Assembly (NCBI GenBank): GCA_025677815.1
Contig: JAIXMP010000004.1
Coordinates: forward strand, 930,001-994,000
DNA length: 64,000 nucleotides
Direction of reading: 5' to 3'
Source: Phascolomyces articulosus
Lineage: Eukaryota; Mucoromycota; Mucoromycetes; Mucorales; Lichtheimiaceae
This document shows positions 33,699 through 44,807 of this stretch, one piece after another. How positions within the stretch are numbered: the first letter of the stretch is position 1; the number at the start of each line of letters is the position of its first letter. The translations under genes were made by a program, and so were the position numbers. Below the pieces are notes generated by a model. That model made no database searches. It was given only the letters and a program-made list of their open reading frames with translations, and was not told the DNA's origin.

Positions 33699-35565
33699 TT
33701 AAAACTGTGCTAACACTTGAGCCAACTTTGTAATGCCAATTTCTAACTTTTGACGATCCAGGGTAAATGTTAATCGGAAATAGCCGGGTTTACGTGTATG
33801 AAAGATATGACCTGGTGCAATATAGACACCTTGTTCTAAAAGAGCCACAAAGACCGCCTTTTCATCATCAATGGTATGGATCTTGGGATGAGAGGTGGCA
33901 TCCACTACCAAGAAATGTCCTGCTTCAGATGGAATATAGTTTAATCCATGTTTGATAAGTAAACTTGTCGCGTAAGCATAAGCATCTGCCATACGTCGTT
34001 GATTGATAGAAAAAAAACTATATTATATATATATATATATATATATAAATTAGATGAGTTTATATAGGTTCAATGTATGTTATTGATATTAACATCATAT
34101 AAATATATACCTATCCACCCATTCTTTATCTTCCAACATGTTTCGCAATAAACGATCCATAATGGATGAAGTATAACTGAACAAACTATAGAGAATACAA
34201 AAGTATTATATGAGCAATTGATTATCCAATGCATCTATAAACATCAAAAAAAACGGACAGACTACTACTTACGCCGTTGTCTTGAGATATTGACGTAAAT
34301 ATTCATTATGTTGATCAATAATAAATCCAACACGGAAACCATTTAAACAAAAATCTTTTGAAAATCCATAAATGATATGTACTAAAGCAGGATCAATCAA
34401 TTCATCCACTGTTTCCAAGTTTAATAATGAAATAAATGGATTTTCTCTTTTTTCATCCAAAAGATGAGTAAATGTAGATAAACCATATACTTCATCAGAA
34501 ATCACATGTAATGTATGTTTACTTGCAAACTTTAACAAGGTTTCCAAGGATTCTCTTGAAAAGCATCTATTGATAAAGAAAGAGGGGGTAAAGTGGAGTC
34601 ATAAAGAGAGACATAAAAAATATTATTGAGTTTTTTTTTCTTCTTTTATGGATCATCATTTCCTCCTTCTTTTATCCAGTGTGTCTGTGCGTAATTATTA
34701 AAATTAAGGGATAGTTAGATATCATCAACTTACTTGCCCAATGGATTATGTGGATTAGTCAATAAAATAGCTTTAATCTTTTTATTTTCTTCTGTGGTTG
34801 CCTTTTCAAATGTTTCTTCCAATAGGTCCATTTCAATGGTAATATCACCATCTTCCGTAGGAGAAGGATAAAAGGGAATATTATCCACTTGAGAACCGAC
34901 ACAGACATCTGAATCGAAATTACCATAATATGGACTAATGACCAATACACTATCCCCTGGATTGGTAATACCCAAAGTCAAGAAAAATACAGCTGCTCCT
35001 GCACCAGTCGTTGTCAAGATATGATCAACGATTAAAGGCACTTTGGGTTCGAAATTTCGGTTCATCATTCCAGCGACTAATTCACGAAGTTTTCTGGAAC
35101 CATGAGGATCACCATAGCCAAAATCCTAATATAGAATATTACGTATTGTGATGATGTGATACCTGTATTTGTCAGCAGCTCTTTTTTTTTGTTATCATCC
35201 TCCTCCCAAAAGAGAGTAGATAGTGATTTGCTAAAAGTCTTTTTTTTTCTTATTACCTTGGTAGAATCGAACGTAAGCGATGTTGATACCTACATAAGTT
35301 TGAATGTTTGGGGAGTAAATAATGTTGTCAACGCATTATAAGGGGGGAAGGAATAGAGAAAACAAATAAACAAAAAAAAAAGAAATACTTTTTCTTTTAA
35401 AACCTCCCGCATAAGGTCATTTTGAGCCACACCAATATTTAAAATCTCGGCATCAGGATTGAAAATTAAATTCCCTGTTGCATTAAATGTGTCTCTCATG
35501 GGATTATAGTTTTTCACGGACGCAATGACGCGATCAGAAACGTAACCTTCATTGGTATTACTCAT
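33699..35565 (-). CDS. Class I/II PLP aminotransferase, ACC-synthase-like
   Basis: Six exons on the minus strand, 35565-35389, 35289-35257, 35125-34734, 34566-34273, 34185-34111 and 34017-33699, in consistent phase, give 429 aa. The second exon is only 33 nt. Visible motifs: LNIGVAQNDLMREVL near the N-terminus, DFGYGDPHGSRKLRELVAGM, HILTTTGAGAAVFFL, AILLTNPHNPLG with the substrate/PLP Asn, VISDEVYGLS with the PLP Asp/Tyr, GFSKDFCLNGFRVGF with the Schiff-base Lys, and INQRRMADAYAYAT. This pattern is closest to 1-aminocyclopropane-1-carboxylate-synthase-like aminotransferases, which in fungi are usually transaminases of unknown substrate rather than ethylene enzymes. No targeting peptide is seen, so cytosolic location is likely. 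Identification of the fold is certain, substrate unknown. Confidence 0.9.
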
Positions 35566-36419
35566 GGTTTGGTAAAAAAAAAAGTAAGAGATAAAGATAA
35601 AATAATTGGGTACGCAAATTCTTAAAAGAAAGAAAAAGAAAGAAAGGGTTTTTTTTTGTTCATCAATGTAAAATATTATTTATACATGTATGCTACCATC
35701 ATAATGGTTTTGCGTGGGGGGGGGGAATTGAATGGTATCAGTGTAAACTATATAACCGCATGATGATGAATGTTGCTGTTTTTAAACCAAAACGAAAGGG
35801 ATTGGGAGGTGGCACGCAATTACTTGTCAAAGTTGAGTAATCAAGATAAAATCTGTAGTACAATCATGCCGCTTTAGAAAGAGAGAAGAGAGAACCTTTT
35901 GTTTCTCACGATAGATTCTACATATATATAGATACAGTCTTCTTATTGTTTCTGACAGGGCTTTTATAATATAATAATGAAACATGTAGAGATGCATGTA
36001 ATAAAAAAAAACATTGGTAACATGCTACTCCATCTTGCATATAGATCTTTCCAGGTATAAACACATTTGTTAAAGCATCAAAATATTTATATAACCAAAT
36101 TTGATTCCATCCCTCTATATTTTTTTATGTACATACACATACGGTACATTTTTTATCCAACCAACAAACTTAATCATGAATGATTTTGTAATATTGAAGG
36201 GAATATCATTCATAAAAAAAGAACAAATATAATCTATATAATAGACTGGATCATGTATCCATGTTATATTTTATTCTACAAGTCAAAAATATAAAAATTG
36301 ACTAGAATTGCTATGTAAGTGATAAGCAAACAATATGGTATGTATAGTAGGTGATTGCTTATTTTTTTTATGGGCAACATTTAAAAGCTCTAAATCAGGC
36401 AACAGTCAAACACTTATTG
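35566..36419. promoter_or_regulatory. Upstream region of the aminotransferase gene
   Basis: AT-rich, gene-free sequence with a G9 run at about 35717-35725. Contains the aminotransferase promoter. No recognised motif. Confidence 0.35.
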
Positions 36420-37841
36420 TTGTATCATCCTCGTTTATAGTCTTCTTTTCATATCAAAACATGAAGTTCTATCAAAATAATATACATCGCATCTTTCCTC
36501 AATCGCATGCTCTTCGTTATCGATCAGTAGTTAGTCATACCAAGGTTCATTTGCATTCCCTTTGGCTTTTGTGACCATGGCTACTAAAAATTCAGTACTA
36601 TCAAACAAACAACAATTGCTGGTGCATTGGTTTTCTTGTACGACTATAGCTAGGAAATGTTTCAAAGTTAGCTTGAGGGGATTTTGGGTTCTTCCAAAGT
36701 TACACTTATACTTCAATCCGAGTTTGAGTCTAAAAGGCCCACGCTATTTGTCAATATGGTCTGTTTATCTATCTATATATTATAAATAGTGATACAAACT
36801 ACGTTGATGTTGTTAGTATATTCATATTATCTTTTATGGATTTATCATACACATAATATTTCTTTTACTTTATTGTATTCAAATGATACCTACCGTCTTA
36901 AAATTAAAGGGAAAGAATAGAAGAATGATGTTGTAACGGAATAAAATGAAATTGAGTTGGACGACAACAAAGAAGACAGGACCAACAAAGACAAGTTGAA
37001 AGAAGGAGGGTGGAGAAGAGACGTGAAGAGGAGCTATCGTCTTTCCTTTTACACCTTTTGATTTGTTTTATTATTCTCTTCGGGAAAGAAACTTAGTTCA
37101 ATCTTGTAATTTCAATAAAATTTGTCCAAACGAATATTTTACTATACTCATATGTAACGATTTACCAGTTCAAAAACAACCATGTAATTAATTGATAACT
37201 TGTTATAATAATATGCCCATCCAACATCAGGATCAAACGGACCATTTCTTTATTGTATATGTGATTAATTTTCATAGTGAAGAAAAAACCAAACTTTAAC
37301 TCCGAAAGGCACTAGGAGGGGAGACACCTCTCCGGCCTTGTGTAACAATGGGATCTCAGGACTCTCCCCTTGGGGACTTTAATCCAATCATTGTTACACA
37401 CAGCTAACCTTTGGGATGAAGAAACGCGAAATTGTCTTTTGATTTTTTTTGCCCTCCATTCCTTTTATTTTATGTTTTAATGTACTTCTTCATTCCTTTT
37501 TTTCGTACATTATTTTTTTATACTCATTTTGTACTTTTCTAATCTCATTCTTTTTTTTTCAAAATAGCAAAAGGGTTTTTTACTGGATATATAACTACTA
37601 CTGCAGGCCAGCTACCACAATTTTCCGTGCCTTCCTTCGGTAAGTAGTATCATAATCGAATATGATGTATCCAATAGAACAGGTTCCTGGAAAAAAATGA
37701 CCTATTTAAAAGTTTGGTATGCCTGCACTTTATTCTTTCCTTTCTCTTTTCCATATATTCATCCAACAACAAAATAAGAATGGTATAAGCATCAACAACA
37801 GCAGTTAGGAAACTAGAGATTGAAGCACATGAGACACGGTG
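36420..37841 (+). repeat. Inverted dispersed repeat, copy 1 (about 1.4 kb)
   Basis: This segment matches the reverse complement of 44808-46262 almost base for base over its central 1.2 kb (for example, a 64-codon frame at 37449-37643 is identical to one on the minus strand at 45008-45202). Similarity decays toward about 36420. It contains a GC-rich structured block at 37305-37415 and an exon-like piece ending in a GTAAGT donor (about 37567-37640, reading TGYITTTAGQLPQFSVPSF). No transposase or reverse transcriptase frame is present and no target duplication was recognised, so the class of element is unknown. A much more diverged piece lies near 58200-58380. Confidence 0.85.
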
Positions 37842-38105
37842 TGATACTCTTTCTGGTTTCTTTTTTTCTTATATCTATTTTCTATACGAATCTCTTAAAC
37901 TATTCATATACGTCAGGTAATTCCCAAAGATTGGCATCATCTGAGATCATCCTCGGAATGACAAACGGTGAATCCAGCTTGACAACGCAAATGATTATAT
38001 ATATTAAATATACATACAAAAAATAGAGAGTATTTATTATTTTGACTATAATTATTATATATGCGTTTTGTCCCCTTTTTCCCAATTAAAAAAATATTAC
38101 AAGAA
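37842..38105. other. Short gap between repeat copy 1 and the acetyltransferase stop
   Basis: AT-rich. A plus-strand frame (37820-38026, with SGNSQRLASSEIILGMTNGE) has protein-like composition but no recognised family and could be part of a decayed element. Confidence 0.3.
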
Positions 38106-39077
38106 TTAATCTACACGTTTAATATAACTTTTTGTTTGATCGCCATGTTCCTCCATCCATTTTTTAACATCACACGTTAACAAGGCATGATAATCGCCCA
38201 TCCAGCTTTTTTCCTTTGCCACTTGCTTAAATCCATGCCGTTTCGTCAATACTTGTTCAGCAGCCATATTCATTTCGTTAGTGGTTGCCAATACTTCTTC
38301 AATACCATGTTCGCTTGCATAGCTCATGACTCGGTTCATTAAAAGTGTTGAAAGACCACAGCTTTGATAATCATTATCAATGGCCAAACGTTGTAACACC
38401 GCCAATTTGTTTCCAGTAGCTTCCGCAAAGACGCTATAGGATAACTTGGGTTGACAAAACTTGGGGACTGATAAACCACACTTGCGAAACAAAAAGGCAC
38501 ATAATTCTTGCAAAGGTGTACCCATAGGTTTCCGTTTACTGATAATCTTATCCTCATATACTCCTAATCCTGCCATACCAACAACTTGTCCATCGACCAA
38601 AAGAACCCAGAAATGCGAGGGAAGATGCTCCGAAGCGGGCTTGCGGACTCGTTCACCTTCTTCATTGATTTCATAGTTCAAGTAATACACCTCAGGGTCG
38701 GCCAAATCATTCTCCCGGCCTTCTTCTACCATATCGCGCATATCATAATGTTCAGTCTTCATAAATAAGATGATAAATCCAATCGCTGCCCATGCGGCTG
38801 AAATAAAGAGTTTTAGAAAGTATTCTGTCCATGATTCTGGTCGTGGTCCTGGACCCAGTAATACGTAGGGAATGCACACCATTAATCCTGTATAACCAAA
38901 TAACCATAATATCCATGTCATCGGTGCCCATAATTTAGCTCGTATGCCTTCTAATACCAGTGCATAGGATGTGCTTGTGAAGAGTGCGTTGACGGCATCG
39001 CGATCGCTTGGTTGGTATGTTCGTAAAATAAGTTTTGGATTACGAATATTGGTTTCTTTACTAAGCTTTGAAGTCAT
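38106..39077 (-). CDS. NAT8-like membrane-anchored GNAT acetyltransferase
   Basis: Intronless gene of 323 aa. An N-terminal RTYQPSDRDAVNALF resembles the first strand/helix of GNAT proteins. Two hydrophobic segments follow: about residues 50-72 (APMTWILWLFGYTGLMVCIP) and about 88-105 (LKLFISAAWAAIGFIILFM). The catalytic core includes HFWVLLVDGQVVGMAGLGVY and the acetyl-CoA loop region LQRLAIDNDYQSCGLSTLLM, followed by EEVLATTNEMNMAAEQVLTK and the terminal strand HGFKQVAKEKSWMGDY. A paired-helix anchor inside a GNAT domain is the layout of NAT8/ATase proteins, which acetylate cysteine conjugates or lysines at the ER; the Q/R-x-x-G-x-G/A loop is modified here (NDYQSCGLS). Substrate unknown. It lies between the two inverted repeat copies. 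Confidence 0.82.
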   Translation of the reverse strand: MTSKLSKETNIRNPKLILRTYQPSDRDAVNALFTSTSYALVLEGIRAKLWAPMTWILWLFGYTGLMVCIPYVLLGPGPRPESWTEYFLKLFISAAWAAIGFIILFMKTEHYDMRDMVEEGRENDLADPEVYYLNYEINEEGERVRKPASEHLPSHFWVLLVDGQVVGMAGLGVYEDKIISKRKPMGTPLQELCAFLFRKCGLSVPKFCQPKLSYSVFAEATGNKLAVLQRLAIDNDYQSCGLSTLLMNRVMSYASEHGIEEVLATTNEMNMAAEQVLTKRHGFKQVAKEKSWMGDYHALLTCDVKKWMEEHGDQTKSYIKRVD

Positions 39078-40170
39078 AGTATATTGGAAACCAAAAAGTA
39101 GATGGGTAATAAAAAAGTGCGAGATTCAAAAAGATTAAAGAAGAAAGAAAAAGAAAAAGAAGTAAACGAGTTAGAGTTATATATGAGAAAATATGCAAAA
39201 GATTTTTATGCCTCGGTAAAATGTTCTTGCCCATACATTCTTTTATATACACGTGTTTCTCCTTCAACATCGGCTAATTAGGCTACCGAATTGATCAAGG
39301 TCGGATTGGAACCGCATATACTTCCGGATAATCCGAATGGTTTATTTCTGCTTTCATATTCTTTCGAGAAAAAAATAAGGATTTCATATATATATATATA
39401 ATTACCACTGCTGCTTCCTGAAAATGTTTGTTTTTGCATATAGTTTATTTCATTACCTTATTTTTTTTACTCAGTCAGAAATCTGAGTTGTTTCTTCTCT
39501 TATTCTTTTATCATTTTTACGTTACGCATAAGATATACCAAAATAGGCAGTAATTGCCTATTTTTTTCAACTTCTTTGTCTTATGGGAATAATCACCCTA
39601 TTATGGTGCGATTGGATATAAATATTTGGTAACCAATACATTTTGTTCTTCTGAAACTATCCAATATGTTATCACTTTCTTCTAATTCATGTTGCTATGA
39701 GCAGTTGAAATAAATATTTATACAGACATAAAGGTGACTCGGTGAAAAATAGTTTAATTAACACAGTAGAGAGGGTATCAATTCTTAACAGTTGGATCTC
39801 CCAGTAACAAATGGGTTGGGTTGATTTATAAAAAGAAAAAGTCAAAGCGCAATTCAGATCAGATCATAAAAAGTATCGCTATAGCACATTGGCTATTTAT
39901 GTGTAACAGATGTTTGTATATGACTATCAACCTTATTTTACATACTTTTTTATATCATGAAGTCTCTGCATATTTATTTTCTTAAATATTCCCCTTTATA
40001 TCCTCTTTCTATACATATATAATGCTCATCAAAACCCATCAAGATCATAATAAGGAAATTTAAAGGCATATGTCATTTACGAATAATTAAATAGAACAAA
40101 ACCATTTTATATATACAATTTGCTTATGTGTATCCAAAGGATTACCACATATTGGCAACTTTAACATTAT
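39078..40170. other. Intergenic region
   Basis: Contains the acetyltransferase promoter and the 3' end of the zinc-finger gene. AT-rich, no supportable gene or RNA. Confidence 0.4.
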
Positions 40171-43100
40171 CTAGTTACATTCATCCGAGGACTCGTGCTC
40201 TTCATCATTTTCCGTCCAATTTCCAGGTCGTTTTTTACAACAGCGCATATGACGTGATAATATATCATTCCTTGAAAAGCTTTTGTCACAATGAGGACAA
40301 GTAAAATTACGTGAACTGTGGATCGCCGAAGTAAGATGACGTAGTACGTCTCTCCAGCGTGTAAATCCTTCATGTTTTCTTCTTTCTTCCAGACAAATTG
40401 GGCACATAAACGGTCGATCAGAATTAATTGTATCCTGGTTGTGCTGGGTTGATATATGATCGTGCAAATCAATTGCCCGAGAAACGACTGTATTACATTT
40501 TTCAACTGGACACGAAAACTGTCTTCCACCTTCTGTGTTATTTTTGTGGACAGCATCATCGTGACGCTTCAGATCATAACGTCGACTAAAGGTTGCATGA
40601 CAATCTTTCGCTGAGCACAGAAACCGCCTATCATGCCCTTTACCTATACTATGTTTAAAATACATATGGCGCCTCACGTCTCTCTCCCGAGCCAAGGTAA
40701 CAGGACATTCTTTAATTGGGCATCGAAATCGTAGTCCTCTCTTTGTGTCTTTACTATGGCCATTCTGAACATGATGCACCAAGTCTTTCTTCCTAGTAAA
40801 GGTTTTAGGACAATTTTCAACTGAGCATGTAAACTGTTGGCTTGTTTCTGAGCCTTGATTATAAGTATGAGAATGACAATTTGCATCTCGCTCCAAAGTC
40901 GTTCCTATACCACAATATTTACACACATACACATTTTTGTCAGTGATGCTTTGTTTTTAATAATGTTCAACTGGTTATATGCCGTTGTTACCTGATTTAT
41001 TACCATCCTCACTGCTGGAGGAGCAACAATCACCCCTCCCTTCAGAACTCCCAGTTAACACTATGTCATCAATACTATCAAGATCCGTTGTTAGTCCTGT
41101 TGGCATAGAATAAAGGCTGACATCGCCTTGTTGTTGTGAGCTAGTCGATGGAAATGAACCCAGATCGCCATGCTGTATATAATATATTATTGTTAATACC
41201 AGCTAATACACAAATTATAAATACCTGCTTCGTCCCATTTTAAAACAACTAAAAAAGCATCTTTATTTACTTGTTGTTGATCCTGCATATCCAGTTCTGG
41301 TAGAACTTGGTTCAAAAATTGTTGATTAAATTGCATACCCGACAGATTGCCCACATTTGTTGAATGAGAAGGAAGAGTGAATACTGGGATCGTTGACACC
41401 GCAGGCTGTTGTATTGGATTTGACGGCTGACTTTGCTGAACATCAAGAGTTGGATCCAATACAGTAGCAGTAGTATTTGATTGGGAAACAATAGCTGATA
41501 CCGGTTGAAACAAACCACGTTGTTCTTGGCTGTATACTATATTAATGGTAATAATGTAGAGTCTATGAGTATTAAATGAGCGTGCACAAACAAGTATGTG
41601 GATGAATACTTACCGCTCATTATAGCAGGATACTCTGCATAATTCGTAGGAAGAATGGAGTCGAAGGAATTATCAGATGTAGTTGATGAATTATTATAAT
41701 GATTCTGTTGTCCATAAGGTTGTCCTGGTGCCAAGGCTTGCTGTTGTTGTGTAGGAAGGATTGGATTCGATGTAACAGTAGCATTCGACTGAGTAGAATC
41801 TACAGTTGTTGAGAGCATATCACCATCCCCACCTTGCCCTGTCATCACTGATGCTTGAGTGCCAAATAAACCTATATTATCCGCCATTCTATGCATAACA
41901 TGTCCTTGACCAATTTGTCCTTCCTGAGAATGCTGTTGAAATTGCACTATATCGAATTAATACGCTATTTATTGAGTATTTCTTTATAAAAAATTGTAAT
42001 ATTATTTAAATATATACTTACTGTCTATGACTATATTTTGTAGATAATCCATAGAGAATAAAAAATCGGAGTCATTGGAGGTAAAAGATGTAGCAGTTGA
42101 ATTATTTCTATGCAATTCTTCTGGTAATGAAATTTGGTACTGTTGTGAACTGGGAATTGGATTAGATACATCCAAGTTATTCAATTCAGAAGCAGGATTT
42201 GTTACTGCCGGAAGCATGTTACTATATCCATCTTGACTTGTTATTGCTGGTGCTTGGTTACTGAACATACCAGTGACGGCATCCATTCCATCCAACATAC
42301 CTACGTGGTGACCCATTTGCGTTTCTTGAGTAGGTTGGTGAAATTGTGCTAAATTATGGGTAGTATATAATATGGTATCCATTAGTTTGCTTTTTCTTAG
42401 GTGAAAACATGGTATATATATTTGGAAAAACACTCACTGCCAGTATGAAAGGCTTCTTCATGACGATTCACGTCGTACCGTCCCTCGTTCACCTCCTGAG
42501 GTATAAAGTTAAAGTCTTGTGGAAAGTTTGGTAAACCTGGAGGAGGTCGCCCTGGTGAGGACGATCCACTTTTATGCTTGTTTAGCTATATGCTAACATT
42601 CATGCAAGGACAATACAATGTAAAATAATTCTTACCTTTCACTGCTACATTCATCGGATGAATATGGATTAGACCACAACCTTGGAATTGGATTGAGGTT
42701 GCTTGGAGAAGCTATAATAATACCATACAACAGAGAAAAAACTATTTAGTAAAAGTGAATCACGTGTCAAACCGACCGATAAAAACATACCGTTCAGGTC
42801 GTTAGCAAAAGGTATCAAACATAAATCTTGTAATCGTAATGGATTGAGATTGTAAGGACTACCATTGCCTTCAGTGATGGTCTGTATAGAATATTACAGA
42901 AGTGAGACAAAAAAGGCGAATAAAGGGGTATTAAATCTGGAAGAGAAACTCAACCTACACTATTTTCTATGCCGATCGCAACACCTTCAACGTTTTTATA
43001 AGCGACTGAATCAATATTTCGCAGAAAGCGTTGTTATAATCAACTTACCTGGAGTTTCACTTTGGATACCACTGGTTGGAACAGAGTTCAGTTGATCTTG

Positions 43101-43474
43101 TTGTATATAAGCTGTTGTTATGACAATAAGATGGGATAAAAATGTGTTTATATAGCGCTTTTAAGAAAAATAGATTATATGATGCAATAGCAAAAATAAA
43201 TGTACATACATCCATCCACCTGCTGAGTAAATTGATTAAATATGGGTGGGTCTGTTATATTAAAACTATTTTTATATTTGTTGGTGAGTAGATATGATTC
43301 AGTAAGAAAAAAGCTCTAAACTATTATACAAGAATTATGACTACAGTAATGTGCTCATCTATGTTGTTGATGAATGTTACAGTCGAACATTATAATCGTA
43401 TACTACCTTGGTATGATTCTTCTTCTTTTTGCTGGAGGCTGAATAGTATTCTGAATGTAATCCTCATTGTTCAT
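40171..43474 (-). CDS. Multi-C2H2 zinc-finger protein with duplicated Q/N-rich exons
   Basis: Eleven exons on the minus strand, 43474-43407, 43265-43210, 43111-43049, 42868-42791, 42711-42636, 42568-42438, 42348-42022, 41946-41614, 41536-41271, 41172-40992 and 40904-40171, keep one frame for 770 aa. The acceptors at 42868 and 40904 are the least certain; another at 40938 would keep an extra CKYC. The first exon has a basic nuclear-signal-like PPAKRRRII. The middle is Q/N/S-rich and built from three similar phase-1 exons. The C-terminus holds six fingers: FTCSVENCPKTF, FRCPIKECPVTL, FLCSAKDCHATFS, FSCPVEKCNTVVS, FMCPICLEE and FTCPHCDKSFS blocks each followed by H-x(3-5)-H/C. Likely a nuclear DNA-binding regulator; target unknown. 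Close relatives are not recognised. Confidence 0.78.
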
Positions 43475-44218
43475 ATTATGAAGTGATGATTATGAACCTT
43501 GTTGTTTTTTTTTAAAAAAAAAGACGAAGAAAAGGAAAACAACAGTATGAAAACCAACAGTTGGTTGATTTTTATACAAGCCCACATTGTGGTATTTTTG
43601 GGGGGGAGCGCCTCAATTTTAAGTTGTACAATCCGCAAAATGGGGGGAGCGCCCCAAAATAGTGCCTCAAAAATAAATTATAGAATCATAGATAATGAGT
43701 ATATATTAATAGAAAAAATCGAAGAAAAGATGCTCAAGCTTTTTTTAATTAGAGATGGACGATTGATTTTTTATGCAAGATATTAGTGCGAGTAGTTATT
43801 TATAATAATGGCATATAATATGGGTCTTAAATTACTGGGTCCCATTTATATCAAAGGAACTCTAGGATATTTATACGCATAATACCCATTCCTATTCAAG
43901 TGTTATTATAATATGACATTGTCTATGAACGCTATGTGCATGGTTCTATATATATTGGAAATTATAATTTCACTACATTTGCCCCATAATAAAAACATCA
44001 GGTATGAAATAAAATGAATGAAATGATGACTGTTATTTTTATTGTAAAACGACCTCTAGCCCTTCTCCTCCTTCGTACTCAACAAGACGCTTTGCTTAGG
44101 TTACGCATATAATACATATGTATAAAACTAAAGCATCACCTTTGTGTTTTTTCTTGAAACATTTTGCTTATATAGAAAAAACATCTTCATAGTCTTGGCC
44201 GTTCATCCTACTGAAAAA
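43475..44218. other. Upstream region of the zinc-finger gene
   Basis: Contains a G-rich patch at about 43602-43660 with the nonamer GGGGAGCGC present twice in direct orientation. A plus-strand frame (43499-43786) covers it but has no recognised domain and is not called. Confidence 0.4.
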
Positions 44219-44464
44219 CTATACCCAGTAGCTCATCCGCGTGGTTTCTACTACCACTAATCCAAACATTCTATTGTTATGATAATGGCCACACGTGTCA
44301 CAGAATCTTTTTAATCCGTTTGAGGTTTCAAGAACAATGGTTTCTATATCGTGTATACTTGGTATTTGTAGCCCTAATATATACGTCGTTCCATTTTTAT
44401 GATATTTAAACATTGAATTCATCATGCTTTTTTTAATCCAATGGTGACAGCTTGTAGTAGACAT
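44219..44464 (-). CDS. Doubtful 81-codon open frame
   Basis: MSTTSCHHWIKKSMMNSMFK starts a frame with fairly protein-like composition, including FCDTCGHYHNN, which could be part of a metal site. It ends with a normal stop 245 bases later. No family is recognised. It may be a fragment of a decayed gene next to repeat copy 2. Kept only as a low-confidence candidate. Confidence 0.25.
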   Translation of the reverse strand: MSTTSCHHWIKKSMMNSMFKYHKNGTTYILGLQIPSIHDIETIVLETSNGLKRFCDTCGHYHNNRMFGLVVVETTRMSYWV

Positions 44465-44807
44465 CAGCGGGATAAAATGATAACTTGAATTCTTTCTTTC
44501 GCATTACCTGTTTACAGGCTTTGAGGCATGGATGCACACCATATTCAATCAAGAAGCTTTTGGTTTATTCAAGTTGATTATTATCACAAACGTCATACTA
44601 ACTAAAGTATAAAAAGTGTCAATTTGCAGCAAATAAAAAAAAGAAAAAGAAAGAAAGGCAAAGTAGTAGAGAATGAGAGAGAACGTAAGGTTGAATTATT
44701 GTCACTAAAAAACCATGAGCACCTTTTAATTGATTTTGAATATGTGCTTTTTGATTGATCAACACATCCAAGACTTTATCCATTTCATCCATAGTAAACT
44801 ATGTTCA

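Noticed and set aside
37449..37643. 64-codon frame present identically in both inverted repeat copies
   Set aside because: Identity reflects recent repeat duplication, not selection; most of it is poly-F/L/S before a splice-like acceptor.
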